A stretch of DNA of 64,000 bases from Cloeon dipterum. Its lineage: Eukaryota > Arthropoda > Insecta > Ephemeroptera > Baetidae. Made by a program: the position numbers and the translations under genes. This document shows, piece after piece, positions 12,601-24,090 of the stretch (positions are counted from its first letter, which is position 1; each line of letters starts with the position of its first letter). The notes beneath the pieces are model-generated. The model did no database searches, was not told the origin of the DNA, and saw only the letters and a program-made list of their open reading frames with translations. The DNA is taken from positions 24,432,545-24,496,544 of the forward strand of contig NC_088790.1 of the NCBI RefSeq assembly GCF_949628265.1, given 5' to 3'.

Positions 12601-14170
12601 CCACCACCCGCGCCGTGCTCCCTTCCAACAGCCGACTCTGCATTCTCGCCTCAAGCTGCAGGAATGCTGGGTGGACGCCATCGCGGTTGCTGAAATTTTG
12701 ATGATGATTCGACATTTATTAACTAATCAAGAGATGGGAGATATTAAGTGCATGTGTTTGAGAAAACTGCAGAGTTTGATTTTAATTAAACTGTAATTTT
12801 CAACAGATGTTTTCAGGAAGTTTTTAAAAATTAGAAAAAAGGATGGAAATCTGGAAAACATGATTTTAAAATTTGGTATTTACAGCACACTTTTGTTCAG
12901 AACCATTCAAAAAATTTAACTGGTAATTTAAAGCATTTAATTGAAGTAGGATACTGGAACATGTTGTAGAATGCAAATAATAGGAATAAATTAAACCCAT
13001 ACAGATTGTGCTTTTTTTCTATTAAATTATGAGCATGAATTTATAGCACATAATTTATTTGAATTATTTAGATTTAGAATTTCAAATGTGTTGGACCATT
13101 ATTAAAGAGATGAGATTTTGTATATTTTCCCCGACATACCAATCAATTCTCGCACACTCTCTGGCCATGGCAGCAATTGTCCTGGCCAGACCAGTCAGCA
13201 TTGGCTTAGCTGGCTTGTTGACGTTCTCCGTAACAGACTTGACAGGTTTGGCGGGCGCCTCTTTTTCTTTTGGTGCTTTCGCCTGTTCTGCTTTCTGCGC
13301 CTTGGCCGCTCGTTGCGCCTCCTGTACCAGAATATTAATTTTTTAATGTCTAATGGTCATTTTTACAGTACCTGTTTGAGTCTTCTCTCCTCCTTGAGCT
13401 CTTTACTGCTCTTTTGCTGCACCACAGCCTTCTCTGTGCTTGCTGCCTCCACAATTTTTTCTACTGGCGCCTTTTGAACGGGCTCTTTGACGACGGCAGG
13501 TTTCGGTTGTGCTTGCTCTTGTGCTTTTTCTTTTGGGACGTTCGCCTTTTCCTCCTTTTGTTCAGGCTTCTTGTTCTCCTTGGATTTTTTGGCCGCTTTC
13601 TTGGCTTGGCGTGCGGCCTTGATTTCCTCGCGGCTCATTTCGGCACCTTTCGTCACGTCCATTTTAATCTGCTCGGTTTTCGGGATTTCTTGAGTATTTT
13701 CTGGCTCTTCTACTTTCACCGGAGATTCCTCTTCCTTCTCCAAGTCTGGCTGCGGCTTCAGGCAGGGACGAGGCTCTGCTGGAGGCTCAACTTGGACCAC
13801 CGGAACGAATTCCAGGTCCGCTTGGGCTTCACCGCCGTCCTCCTTCGGTCCTTGCTTGTTCAGTTTTTTCCGCAGTCTCTTTCTTTTTGATTTGCTCACC
13901 GGCTGAAAATAGATGATTTTATTTAGCCAAAATTTTCTGATTCTTTCCAGCAGAAGTAAATTTTTCCGTGCAAAATTATAAAACTAGCAAATCAACGTTT
14001 ATTTGGCTCAAATTAGGATACAGAAACACGAACTTAGAAGTATTTACATACATGCGAAGATAAGCAGCAGATTTTTAATCTCCAGTGTGGAAAAAAATTA
14101 ACAACACGCAGGAATCAATTCTAGAAGTGGAACTCGAAATAATCAATACCTGCACAGGATTTTCCTCCAT
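9682..14170 (-). CDS. EIF2B4: Translation initiation factor eIF2B subunit delta
   Basis: This is a subunit of the eIF2B decamer, the exchange factor that reloads eIF2 with GTP and the sensor of phosphorylated eIF2alpha. Seven coding exons are predicted: 14151-14170, 13372-13894 (or -13902), 13140-13321, 12279-12689, 11684-11861, 9930-10113 and 9682-9872; phases join throughout. The first part is a lysine/glutamate-rich disordered tail. The conserved domain starts at DGVHPAFLQL in exon 4. It continues with YFRVVVVGSTTHNGG and YLLINQVNFIMPK in exon 5, ACCETSKFS in exon 6 and ITEVTILPCSSVPDVL in exon 7, all hallmark delta-subunit blocks. The model gives about 562 aa; vertebrate delta is about 520-540. 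The start is uncertain. The ATG at 14170 is in frame only if exon 2 begins at 13894, the second of two AGs eight bases apart; the first AG (exon start 13902) gives an eight-codon dead end. The family assignment is secure. Confidence 0.93.
12072..12253. mobile_element. Short MITE with 14-bp terminal inverted repeats in eIF2B4 intron 4
   Basis: The ends are TAGAGGTCTCAGCC and its exact reverse complement, bounding 182 bp with further imperfect inversion just inside (CCGC). It sits in the 417-bp intron between exons 4 and 5, with its right end only about 25 bp from the donor of exon 4 (12277-12278). A target duplication could not be settled. It has no coding capacity. Confidence 0.6.
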
Positions 14171-14750
14171 TTCTTTGATTCGACAGCTATGTACCAAGAA
14201 ATCAAGATTTAAATATATTTGGTGGTGATAATAATTACATAATGTTAAAATCAATTAAATGATTTGAGCTTTCACAAGATCATGAGTCATTATATTATTA
14301 TGAAGTCTGTGTCAAGAAGAGCAACAAATTAACTGGGCCACGAATCGACAAAATCAGATGTTTGTCACGAAAGAATGACATGTTTTGCATCGATAAAAGC
14401 TTGAAAAGATGATGTAATTATCTTAAACTCTGTTTGTATGTAGTATGGCTTTCTCGAAGAACATTATACCATGTGTATGGGCACGACAACACGTTTTAAA
14501 ACATTTCTGAAGAATTTCGGTGATGGCTTTCACCCAGATATAAAGGATTCTGGTGGATTTGACTGTAAATGAGCAAACCAGAGCAAACATACCTGTTAAA
14601 CTGAAAATAAGAAGCGAAATTCCTCGATAAACTAGTTGTGTTGCAAGGTTCGAGGATTCAGAATCGAAATCATAACAATGCGTGGCTCCGAGCGGCTGAC
14701 GGAAATGTGAACTAGACGAAACAGCGATTTGATTGGTCGTTTCAGCCGCG
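14151..14750 (-). promoter_or_regulatory. 5' leader exons of eIF2B4
   Basis: Minus-strand exon 14151-14186 has acceptor ACATAG| and donor GTGCAG|GTATTG, and holds the proposed ATG at 14170. A further upstream exon ends at 14593 with AACAG|GTATG and has no sustained frame, as expected for UTR. Its start is probably 14.70-14.75 kb, facing the MARVEL gene promoter about 0.5 kb away. The right boundary is approximate. Confidence 0.5.
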
Positions 14751-15200
14751 CGCTCAGGTGCCTCTGATTTGAATCTTTTCTCCTTTCCCCCTCTTTTTAT
14801 TTCCTCTCCAAAGTAGTGTCAGTGAAACTAAAAATGAATCTTTGATAGACTAATTCTCGTTAGAGCTAAAAAAAAAAATGCAAATATGATCATCCTGGGA
14901 ATTAAAAAAAGTGTTCGCAACAACTTTTTGTGCGCACACCAAACGAACGCCCCGCTTAAAAGCTTTACAAGATAAAAAATGAATAATCTTATCGTGAATT
15001 AACATGAAAGGCACCGAGATTATTACAAAAAAAAACGTGACATAGTACGTAGATGTATATAATATGAATTTTGATCTTTCTAGCCTTATCTTTTATTGAA
15101 CAAAAGCGATTGAGATAAAAAGTCGGGCGAATCATAGACTCTAATCGATCGAAATTAAAATATGCCAATCAGGTTGGCTGATGCCTCAACGACAGCAGTG

Positions 15201-15298
15201 TATAAACCGTCGTATTATGATGGCTGTCAGTTTCAATTAATTGGGTACTACATTGCAACAACTCGAGTAAACTCTTCACATTATCAACAATTAACAAG
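15201..15298 (+). promoter_or_regulatory. Core promoter and noncoding first exon of the MARVEL gene
   Basis: TATAAA at 15201-15206 is followed by an insect-type initiator TCAGTT, whose A at 15230 lies 29 bp from the start of the TATA box, the standard spacing. The putative UTR exon runs to 15298 and ends in AACAAG|GTAAAC. The next acceptor on this strand in front of a good coding exon is at 16511-16513. The motifs are seen directly; the link to the MARVEL gene is inferred. Confidence 0.6.
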
Positions 15299-15554
15299 GT
15301 AAACACTTACTATAGGGAACGCTGAAGATTTGACATTCCTATCGATTTAGCTGTTTGAGAAATTATTAAATACGTGTAGGTTTTCGACAATTTATATGGG
15401 ATCGAGTTAAAATAAAATTACGAAAAAAAATCCCCAAAACGTGTTTGAAAAAACAGATTTTTGGTGTGAAAAATCGGAAAAATCGATCAGAGTACCATTT
15501 TTTAATTTCTGTGTGAGAAAAACTTTTAGTTTTTGTCCTGGAATATTTCGTCCT

Positions 15555-15682
15555 GGTCCCGGCAAAATTGCGCAACGTTCAACAAACACCCAAATTTTCA
15601 CTGTCGAATTAATTGTTGACCTTTTGTTGCAACAAGGAAATTCGCGTTTGGTTGTTGAAAGTTACGCAATTTTGCCGGGACT
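15555..15682. repeat. Short foldback element
   Basis: The arms GTCCCGGCAAAATTGCG and its near-exact reverse complement are extended by further matching blocks (CAACAAAC-type), separated by about 50 bp. It lies in the first intron of the MARVEL gene and has no coding content. Confidence 0.5.
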
Positions 15683-15808
15683 TAAACGTTTATTAGATTT
15701 GTATTATCAACAAAATATTAACATATTCATGAAGCAGAAAAACTTTAACATTCTTTTTTCACGGTTTATCATCATCTGTGCCAGTTATTTCAAACTATTG
15801 CCAAACAA

Positions 15809-15842
15809 TTGTTGGCATAGTTATTTCAAACTATGCCAACAA
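15809..15842. repeat. Perfect 14-bp-arm hairpin
   Basis: TTGTTGGCATAGTT, a six-base loop, then AACTATGCCAACAA. An extra partial copy of the arm lies immediately upstream (about 15785-15805). The pattern suggests a local inversion or replication slip in the MARVEL first intron. Confidence 0.6.
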
Positions 15843-16518
15843 TTTATTTTATACTGATGAAAAATCTATTTTGTAATTTTTATTCCGAAAAAATTAGTTC
15901 AACAAACATCTAAAGTTTGGAATTGAAATTTGCTGAATTTGGCCGTTCTTGGTGTTGATTCTTAGATTTTCGACCGCGTGGAATTAAATTTTAAAGTCAT
16001 TATTGGATAAAACATTTTCATAAGGGCCAAACTATCACTTTAAATCATTTCTTGGATCACAGTCCGATTGTGAGCGGCGGCATTCTCTCCTTTGTGAGCT
16101 GTGCTTGATTTAATTGTTATATTTTAATGAAAATTTTCCCTGTGACCAAAATGGAGCTAGATGATCTGGTACTCAGCTCAGAAAGTTTTAAAATTTAACC
16201 TGAACTTTATGGGATAAATGAAATTTTTCCTGCCAGAGCGGCAAATTCAGAGACGTTTGTCCGAAAAAAATTACATATTAATCATCAACTCGTCTCGTCA
16301 CAAAAAACTAGCTGCCAAATTCGATTTAGAGATTGGAGATTAATAAATCGAAAGCTCCGTCAAATCAAACATTTTCCCTGGTAATATTTTATCTCATACT
16401 TCTATGGAATAGAATGAGATATGAATGATTTCGCCAAAAGCTAAACGTCAAATCCCAAGAATTAACCTTGCAGAAGCACTAGAATCCTTGCAATTTTTTA
16501 TTTTACCTTTTAGAGATA

Positions 16519-17254
16519 ATGGCGGACCGTGGGTCTTCCTACACATCCAACAAGACAGACCAAAGCGCCGACGAGAAAGTGAGGCAGAGATTCTCCAGTG
16601 GCAACTACGTCGTCTCTATCCCTGGCATACTCAAATTCTTGATAATTGTACGTACAACCTCATATCAGCCATCACAAAAATAATATATAACAAATGAAAT
16701 TTTATGATAATAGGTGTTGTTTCTGGTCAGTGGAATAATCTTCGTCAGCTCCAGTCGATGTCCGAACACGCCTGACTGGGACCGGATTTTGTTTCCAGTC
16801 GTCACCTTTACCATTACGTTCATCTGGCTCATGTTGTACGCTGCCTTTTTACTCGCTTTAGCCAAGAAGAACCTGAATGTCTGGGCTTCGGTGGTATACA
16901 TAATAATCACTTATCAGTTTTATCATTAAAATTAAAAATTAATCCCCAGGACGTTGGACTTTCCGCATTGGCAGCGATTCTGGTCGTGGTGACGTGCATT
17001 TTGACCATTACCAATTGCTCAGGAGGACTAACCATCCATTTCGTTCCAGCAGTGAGTGATTTTATTAATATATTTTTAAACATTTAAAAAATATTTTAAA
17101 AATGTCCTGCTAGCCGATTGCGTTGGTCGGAGCGATCCTGCTCGCGGCAAACGCTGCGGCAACGTACATCATGTGGAAGTACCAAAAGGTGCCGGCACCA
17201 GAGAGACCGGAATTCATCAACCGAATGGCTCGGAGGTTCACAATCGAGGCATGA
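16519..17254 (+). CDS. MARVEL-domain four-pass membrane protein (CMTM/plasmolipin-like)
   Basis: Four exons (16519-16647, 16714-16893, 16950-17051, 17114-17254), all joining in phase 0, encode 183 aa. The acceptor in front of the ATG is at 16511-16513. The N-terminus (about 30 residues) is hydrophilic and Ser/Thr-rich. Four hydrophobic segments follow at roughly residues 34-58, 69-93, 106-128 and 138-157, with a charged C-terminal tail ending RRFTIEA. Size, topology and the short cytoplasmic ends fit CKLF-like MARVEL transmembrane proteins, which act in vesicle trafficking, apical membrane organisation and junctions. The precise subfamily cannot be told from sequence reading alone. An AATAAA lies at about 17360. 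The gene is head to head with eIF2B4. Confidence 0.8.
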
Positions 17255-17374
17255 TAAAATTTTGTCTGTCAAAACATAAAACTACTGGAAATTATTGTAT
17301 ATAAAAAATTTTAGTGACTTAAAAAATCGTTTGTATGATTTTTTTGTGGTACATGTTGAAATAAAATTTTGTAT

Positions 17375-17600
17375 TTGTGCCCAAAATCTCGTTCCTCAGC
17401 GCCCTGATGGATTCCAAGGAGTCGAATCGAAAAATTTTAGAAAGGTCGCGACTCCAACGGCGCGCACGCCTTTCATATCGAACCGAAATAGAGCCCACCG
17501 GCGTCCGTTAAATGGCCAAACATGTGTATTTAATTATATCGATCGCTCCAGGGCTACTCTGACGCTAGGTTTCATATTTTTCTTGTTTTGATGGTCTTGT
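17375..17600 (+). repeat. Dispersed repeat family R, copy 2
   Basis: It shares with the other copies the blocks 'tgcccaaaat.tcgttcct', 'gccctgatgg.ttccaa.g.gtcgaat', 'agagccca.c.ggcg' and 'agggctac.ctgacgc.aggttt'. It starts within or just past the 3' end of the MARVEL transcript. Confidence 0.55.
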
Positions 17601-19221
17601 CTGAGACCAACAGCATACTACATTTGAAAAAATCGACCGATTGTGCAATTTTTTTCTCTCAATTCTCTTCAATTCAATTTTTTTAACACTCGTTAATCAA
17701 CCTTTGACCTTCCGTATCTCACAAAATAAGAGTTACACTAGGGATGTAGACACATGATAAATATGGTGATTTTACAAAAATTCAAAAATTGCAAACGATA
17801 TCAAATCTCTAGTGAAAACACCCACGAATTAAAATGGTTTGAAAACGTCTATAAAACCAAATTGAGAATTTAACTGGAAATTTAAACTGGTATATTGTAA
17901 GAGAAGCCATGACCAATCAAATAAATGCTGTAAATCGATAATCAGGTTACTTTAAGCGTCTTAAATTAGCAAGAATATATTTAAATTACACAGAAACGAT
18001 AACGCTGTTCAGATTTTACGAACTGCTACGTCACAAACAAAAGCCTTAATTTGCGAAATCGGCGAAACCTTAAAAAATGTTTAAAACTGCAAGTCTTTTT
18101 TACAAATGTTGCAATTTGCTCTTTATTGAAGGGGGATGGAATTGAACACATGTTGAAGTACGTTTAAAAAAAACTGGATTCACAAATATAATAATCATTT
18201 ACGTGTACAGTTCTCAAGTGGTTTCCAAAGTAGCATAAGTTTTACAATGGCTGGAAACTTGAATGACTGTTTTGAACTTTGAGAACACGCATACTATGGA
18301 ATCATGGAAGTCCTCGGTACTCGTTTTTTGTTTTTTTTCTTCTCAACAATTGAGACGCAAGCAAATGCTCTTTGTAAAAGAAAATTTCATCGCGGCGTGC
18401 TGCCATGTCTGCTTGCCCAGAGAGGGTAGTTGAACTTAGAAAAAAGCAGACTAAACATTAATCTCAGTTGACTAATGGGAACAAAGAGTTTGTGTTTCTC
18501 GTTCACATTTGACATGTAGCGTCTGGATTACATACACATTAAAATACTCGATTCTAATCATAATTGTAACGTGGTTGTGATGCACATTAGATAATTAAAT
18601 TGATAAATTTATACAGCTGAAAGGTAAAGCAAGCTATATATTTATATTTACTATACACATAAGAAAATCACCTACGCAATAAATATTTTGTTTGCAGAAA
18701 CCTATTGGTGAAGGGCAAGAGAGGTTTGTCGCGTAAACAATGACTATTCATCCTTTTGCGCCTCGAAATTATTTATAGCTGTTCGAAACACAATAATTAA
18801 ATTTAACTTAAAACGCGCGATCAGCGATTAGCAGGTAATGATTCGTGGCTTAGCACTGTTCCAGCACTAAAAATCATCAAAATATTGGATATGTGTTCAT
18901 ACGTTAAGGAAAAAATAATTTAAAAATGCATTATCACAAACGGTGAATTGTTTGGAGAGACCTTTCTGTACAAAATGCAAGTCAATAACTTCGACAGCAG
19001 ACCAAAGTTGTTCAAAAACTCAATCAGTAAACTGGTAAAGCATAAAATAATTCAATCTTAATTCAAGTGAGGGAATAAATGGATTGAATCAAGTCTCGCA
19101 AGATGGAAGTAACGTCAACGGGGGGATTGGGTCCCATTCTTGGAATCAATTCGCAAATTGTAGTAAGTTACGTGTTAAGTTCAGTCACATTGCGCAGCTG
19201 CTGAGTTCTTCCGGGATCAAG
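17600..19221. other. Intergenic DNA and probable CTTNBP2 3' UTR
   Basis: No coding exon is recognised. On the minus strand a candidate poly(A) signal AATAAA is at 18122-18127. If used, the CTTNBP2-like transcript would have a 3' UTR of about 1.1 kb covering most of this stretch. Confidence 0.4.
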
Positions 19222-22200
19222 TCAAGACAGAATCTGAAATGTTAATTATGAAGCTTAAATTAAAATTTGTGCAGTAAAACCTTGGAAAATTGAGTGAATT
19301 TTTCTAATATTTGAAATTACATTAATTATTTATGTTCCTGTAACAAAATTTCGAAAGTAATCATACCTTGCTCGGCTTAGCATCTAAATCGGTTGGCTTT
19401 TTGGGTGGAACGACGGGTTTGTTCGGCGGCACCGGTGGCGGCGTCCCGCGAACCACGGGAGCCAGCTTTTTGGCTACGGGACTAACGGCGGGCGCGGCCC
19501 CACTGTTTGGCGCCACCGGCATCAAGTTGCTCACAGGAGATAACTTTGGACTAGTTGGCATGGTCTGCACACAAAGAAAAACGCAACAAATTAGACACAA
19601 CTGGCAGAACTAATTTTTTTTTAAATTTAATTTACCAACAAATATTAAGCTTTTTTATAAGCTCACTTCATCACATTTACAATAGAGGAAGTTACATATT
19701 TAGTCATTCATAATAATTCAATAATTTAAAAACTGACTGAATTGATGAGGAACTCCCATTTTAGGATGAGAAATTTGACTGACCTGGTTAGATTGAGTGG
19801 CTTCAGCTGGAGTTGGTCGCAGAGTTTGACCAGGAGAGACAGATCTAGCAATCCCTGTAGCTGGAAGAAAAACATTTTGTACAATCGACAAGCTGCAAGA
19901 CAAGGAAAATGCCATACTTGGTGCGCAAACAGGAACACTGGAAACTGTGGCTGTCGGCTGAACAACTTTAGAAACAACACTGCTGGTCATGCCTGGAAAT
20001 TAAATTCAAATTAATTGTACCTGGGATTTTAAAACGATTTTCCTCAAATAAATTATGACTAAAATGGTCTGATTTATTTAAATTATCAATTTACATTTTA
20101 GCAGGAAAAATTAAAATATGCATTTATAAGCCACTCTCACTTTCAAGAGTGGCTTAAAATTACAAAAATTGCAAAGATCAAACGTCTTTAATTACCAGCA
20201 GCAGTTAAATTGGCAGGTTTGGGAACGAGTTGCGGCGCGACCGCAGATCTGGGCCGCATGGTGGCCGATGGGCCTGTGGCTCCGTCCATCATTTTCCGCT
20301 TCAAGGCTTCCAATTCTACCTCAGCCTCTCGAGCTCTGTAGAAAACCAAATTCAAGATCAACGGTAATGTGAATGGACAAAAAACGAACCGCTTCTCCTC
20401 CTTGGCAAGGGCCGCCCTGAGCTGCTGCCGCTCCGTGTCGAATTCGGCGAGGTGCTTTTCGAGTTCAGCCTCCATTTGAAGAGCCTTTTTGCTCTCCTCC
20501 TCCAGCCCCTCGGCCATCGAGTCGACCCTTCCCTTCTCTTCGCTTAGAATCTGAGCCAAGTCTTCTGATCTCTTTCTCTCCTCGATGTATTTCATGATAG
20601 CCTTTTTCCTGTCCTCCAGCAAAATCAAAACGATTTGCTTCTGCTTCTCCCTCTCCTCCTCCGCCTGGTCCATCGCCTTTTTCAACTCCTTCTCCAACTT
20701 TTTCTTTGCCAGTCGCTCCACATCGAGTTCCTGAAATTGGCACAACGTTGAATATTGAAATTCAATAGCACGTTATTTTATTTGAAGGGAAAATAAAAAG
20801 GAAAGCAATTTTTAAGCGATTCATATCTCCTGATTAGACTGTTTTCCGGAAAATTGGGGTGAAATCTAGAGAAATGGGTTATTTGAAGTTCACAAAAATT
20901 ATTTCTAAAAATGATAGGAAATTATTTAACTTTGTGCCAAAAAGATACCCATTTAAAAAGCCTGCAAGATTCATGTTTGAACCAATTTTTTAGAATTTTT
21001 CAAATTTGAGTTACTGTTTTGTTTATTTTATTTTAGTATGGGGAAAAATGTCCAACGTATTGATCGATTTTGACCTGCTGAACATCCTGGGAATCACCCA
21101 TAAGGCCATTAACACAGGCAAAAATTAAACCCTGGCGTCAGGGCAGCCCTCAAATGATCAAATCACAAAGTGTGGCCACTTTACTGACGCCTGACAGGCT
21201 CTGTATTGGTTCAGTAAGCACGTTCTGCACAGTTGCAAGCTCAGAAAAAATACAATCCTACACATTAGAGCGTATTCAAGAAAAGTTTTTCTGTTCCTGT
21301 CCTGACCTGTTCCGGAAAAAATTTCCTGTCCTGTCCTGTTCCTGTTCCAAATTTGGATTTCCGGTCCTGTCCTGTACCTGTTTTTCCCGTGTTTTTTTTT
21401 CTTAAATTTAAATTCTATTTAACAAATTGATGTTATTTAATTTTTATACCTATTTTTTGTTTGCTTTTAATTATTTGAAACTTCCATTTTGACAGAATTT
21501 CAAAGTTTTTGAATTATGTCTGTTGATATATAATTCCTAATTCATCCAATTCCCATTATGAACTAAACGGAAAAAATACTATGCGCACCCGCACAGAACA
21601 TAATATCCAAGAAAGGATTTCAAAAAATTCTTAAAATGAAAAAAATTGCAGAAAATAGCGAAAAATGCTATTTTTTATATACAGTATACAGTAGATTGTT
21701 TTGGTAACATGCTTGTTGATTCGAACACCACTAACTATAATTAAAGAGTTGTGCTTTTTAAAAAAAAAAAATAGAGCAAAATTGTGGATAATTTTTAGGC
21801 TAAATGCTTAGTTACATGAAAGAAAGTAAGCGTTGTAAAGCAGTATCAAAATGAATTGTTATGCTGTCTTTAAATGAGATATATTTGATATAAAAGATCA
21901 AGAATGGAATTGTTTTGAAGCAGAATTCCTGTCTTGTCCTGTTCCTGAAAAATATTTTCCTGTCCTGCCAGAATTCCGGAAAAAAGCAGGAATTCTTGTT
22001 TCCTGTTTCCATTTCCTGTATTGGAATACGCTCTACTACACATCCCCTATCAGAAGCAAATAATTCAATCAAGAAAACTTTTGGTTTGACTTTGAAGAGA
22101 AAGGAAATTTCATGCTCGGATAAATTCCAAAACTACTTTTTCTAACCCCGAAACTGCACGGCATGCAGGTTACCTGCTTCAATCGAGTTCTGTCCTTTTC

Positions 22201-23059
22201 CAGGCCGTAAGTGATATCATCCCCTTGTGCAGTGTCGTGCTCATGCTTACACTTTTCCTCTTCCAACTCCTGCACCACCTAGTATAGAATATTGTCAACA
22301 AAGGAACAACCACAGACCCCCGAATGGCTCAACTACAGAGGCAAGAGGAAACGCCAATAAGGGTGCACAATTGAACTACTCTCAAACCTTTTGGTGCCTG
22401 ACTTCAGCGTCCTTGAGGATGCTGGTCATGTGCAGCTGCATCTTGCGGTTCTGCCGGATGAGGTTCTCGATGGAGGCGACCTGCCGGTCGGCCAGCCCGC
22501 GGATCTGCGTTTCGTCTACCCTTGAGTCCTTGACCTGCGTGCTGTCCCTCTGCAGGGCGTCCATCGGCTCCGACTGCGCCGGTGCGGTTCGGTAGCGGTT
22601 CTGCACCAGCATTTGCTTCACCTTTTCCGACTGCGAGCACAAAATTAGTTAAAAATCGGCGGAGGGAATTTATTGGAGGCATACCTTCAAGACCGCTATT
22701 GCTACGTCCCTGGCCTGCAGCTCCCCTTCCAGGTGGCTGAGGAGCTTCAGCAAGTCCGTGCTGCTCAAATCCATCTTTGGATTCCGCTGAAAGCCAAAAA
22801 GGAAATCAATAATGTGACAGGTTGGCAAAAACCGGCTTTTGGCAGAGGGGAAAAGTGGTCAGTTCGTATTTAAATTGACTGACACGAGAGAATAATTCTC
22901 GAAAAGAGGTAAGAATCGTCCGTTTGTGTGGATAAACAAGCATCGCAAATTAGTAAACACAAAGTCCAAAGCTGTCAAAGGTGCGGAGAGCATTCAGCGC
23001 AGGTAAACAGTCACCTTCAGGGTGCTGCTGGACAGCTTCTCTTGCTCCTGGGTCTGCAT
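19222..23059 (-). CDS. CTTNBP2: CTTNBP2 / CTTNBP2NL homologue (cortactin-binding, fly naus)
   Basis: Nine coding exons: 23015-23059, 22685-22786, 22388-22630, 22174-22278, 20390-20730, 20196-20335, 19784-19992, 19367-19564 and 19222-19233; about 464 aa, all phases consistent. The N-terminus has the family block LLKLLSHLEGELQARDVAI. A long coiled coil follows (about residues 50-290), containing the diagnostic HDTAQGDDITYGLEKDR and the block EKHLAEFDTERQQLRAALAK. The C-terminal third is Ser/Ala/Pro-rich and disordered, with the SH3-binding stretch GTPPPVPPNKPVVPPKKP. In vertebrates such motifs bind cortactin, linking the protein to actin and the cell cortex; the family also associates with STRIPAK. 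The last exon contributes only Ile-Leu-Ser before the stop. A small upstream ORF precedes the ATG. The intron between exons 4 and 5 holds a hAT MITE and an R repeat. Confidence 0.9.
21098..21245 (-). repeat. Dispersed repeat family R, copy 3 (reverse)
   Basis: Reverse-orientation match to the right half of 56990-57210: 'aaccctggcgtcaggg', then 'gtggccactttactgacgcctgacaggctctgtattgg'. It lies directly against the left target duplication of the hAT MITE at 21266. Confidence 0.55.
21266..22035 (+). mobile_element. hAT-type MITE, copy 1 (CCTGT-rich ends)
   Basis: A 770-bp element with perfect 12-bp terminal inverted repeats TAGAGCGTATTC / GAATACGCTCTA. It is flanked by identical 8-bp direct repeats CTACACAT (21258-21265 and 22036-22043), the target-duplication length of hAT transposases. 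Both ends carry arrays of CCTGTCCTGTTCCTG-like motifs. No transposase frame is present, so it is non-autonomous. It sits in the CTTNBP2 intron between exons 4 and 5. Copy 2 is at 39975-40769. Confidence 0.88.
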
Positions 23060-23340
23060 GATATCATCAAGCCGTGAGGATTCTGCATGAAAAACGTCGC
23101 TTGCTGAGCATATTGGCTGAATTTCAGCACAATTATTCAAGACAAGTCAACACTTCCTCAGACACCGCCATGTTTCGCAGCGCAGCAGCCTGCGCGCCGA
23201 GATCCTCAATTTTTTAGTCCAGGTTCGGCGGAGTCTTTCATTTGGCCAATAGATGACACTGGCGACGGCCGACGCCGCACTCACTGAGAGTTGATGCACA
23301 TGCACAGTGGTATTTTTCCATAGCACCATAGATTTAATCA
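23060..23340 (-). promoter_or_regulatory. 5' UTR and promoter region of the CTTNBP2-like gene
   Basis: A GC-richer stretch just upstream of the CTTNBP2 ATG (23059), with a CCAAT-type box near 23240-23250 and an upstream ATG whose short frame overlaps the main start. The open frame 23147-23341 has no protein resemblance. The transcription start was not located. The MBD4-like gene starts on the other strand about 0.75-1 kb away. Confidence 0.4.
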
Positions 23341-24090
23341 TGCCAGATAGATGTCTCTGGGTGTCTTTTGCTACCCTCGTGCCTCGTGTTTCTTAAACAC
23401 AGGCAATAACCAATCACAATCACGGTTGAGACTCGAGGGCTCGAAAAATCTGGCTCTGGCTGAATTCACAATTCACCCAAGTGATACGCTTTCGAATTCG
23501 GGCCCGGCGTGTAAATGAACGTGCTGCTTTCGTGACATCAATCCAGTGTCTTTTTTGCTATTTTGTAAGTGTGTATCTATGTAGGAGAATTTCATATGAT
23601 GAGGTGAAATTTGAAGTTAGAAAACCAATAATTTGATGTCAACAAGTGTATTCACTCGTGAGAATTTATTCTAGAATTTGTTTGGAGTAAAATATCAACA
23701 AAAAATGATAAGACAAAAGGCACAGCATCCTGGTTCATTTCGGTCATATCCTGTATAACTCGTCTCTGATTAGGGAATCCACAATCCAAACTTATTGGCA
23801 TTTTTATCGAGTTTGTGTGTGTATGAAACTGGAGGTTTTTGGTCCTGGGGTTATGGGAGTGGTGAGGGTAATTTAGGGTGTTTTCTTGGGCTCTCTGACA
23901 GCTCTACAATTTCTGATATTAATCCACAAGTTACCGCTGGGATTTTTCAAATTCATTCATGGACTTAATACAAATAGTTCATCATTTGCATTTAAATAAT
24001 ATTTTTAAGGTCATCTTTAAATATTTATAATTCAATGGTGTTGTTACAGTTAGTGCCAAAATATTCTTTTGCCGTATCTCCACATCCGCT

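Noticed and set aside
13414-13890. 158-codon Leu/Phe-rich plus-strand frame
   Set aside because: Antisense shadow of the Lys/Glu-rich N-terminal exon of eIF2B delta, not a membrane protein.
22404-22682. 92-codon minus-strand frame over CTTNBP2 exon 3
   Set aside because: Alternate frame of a real exon; the coiled-coil frame is the one conserved in the family.
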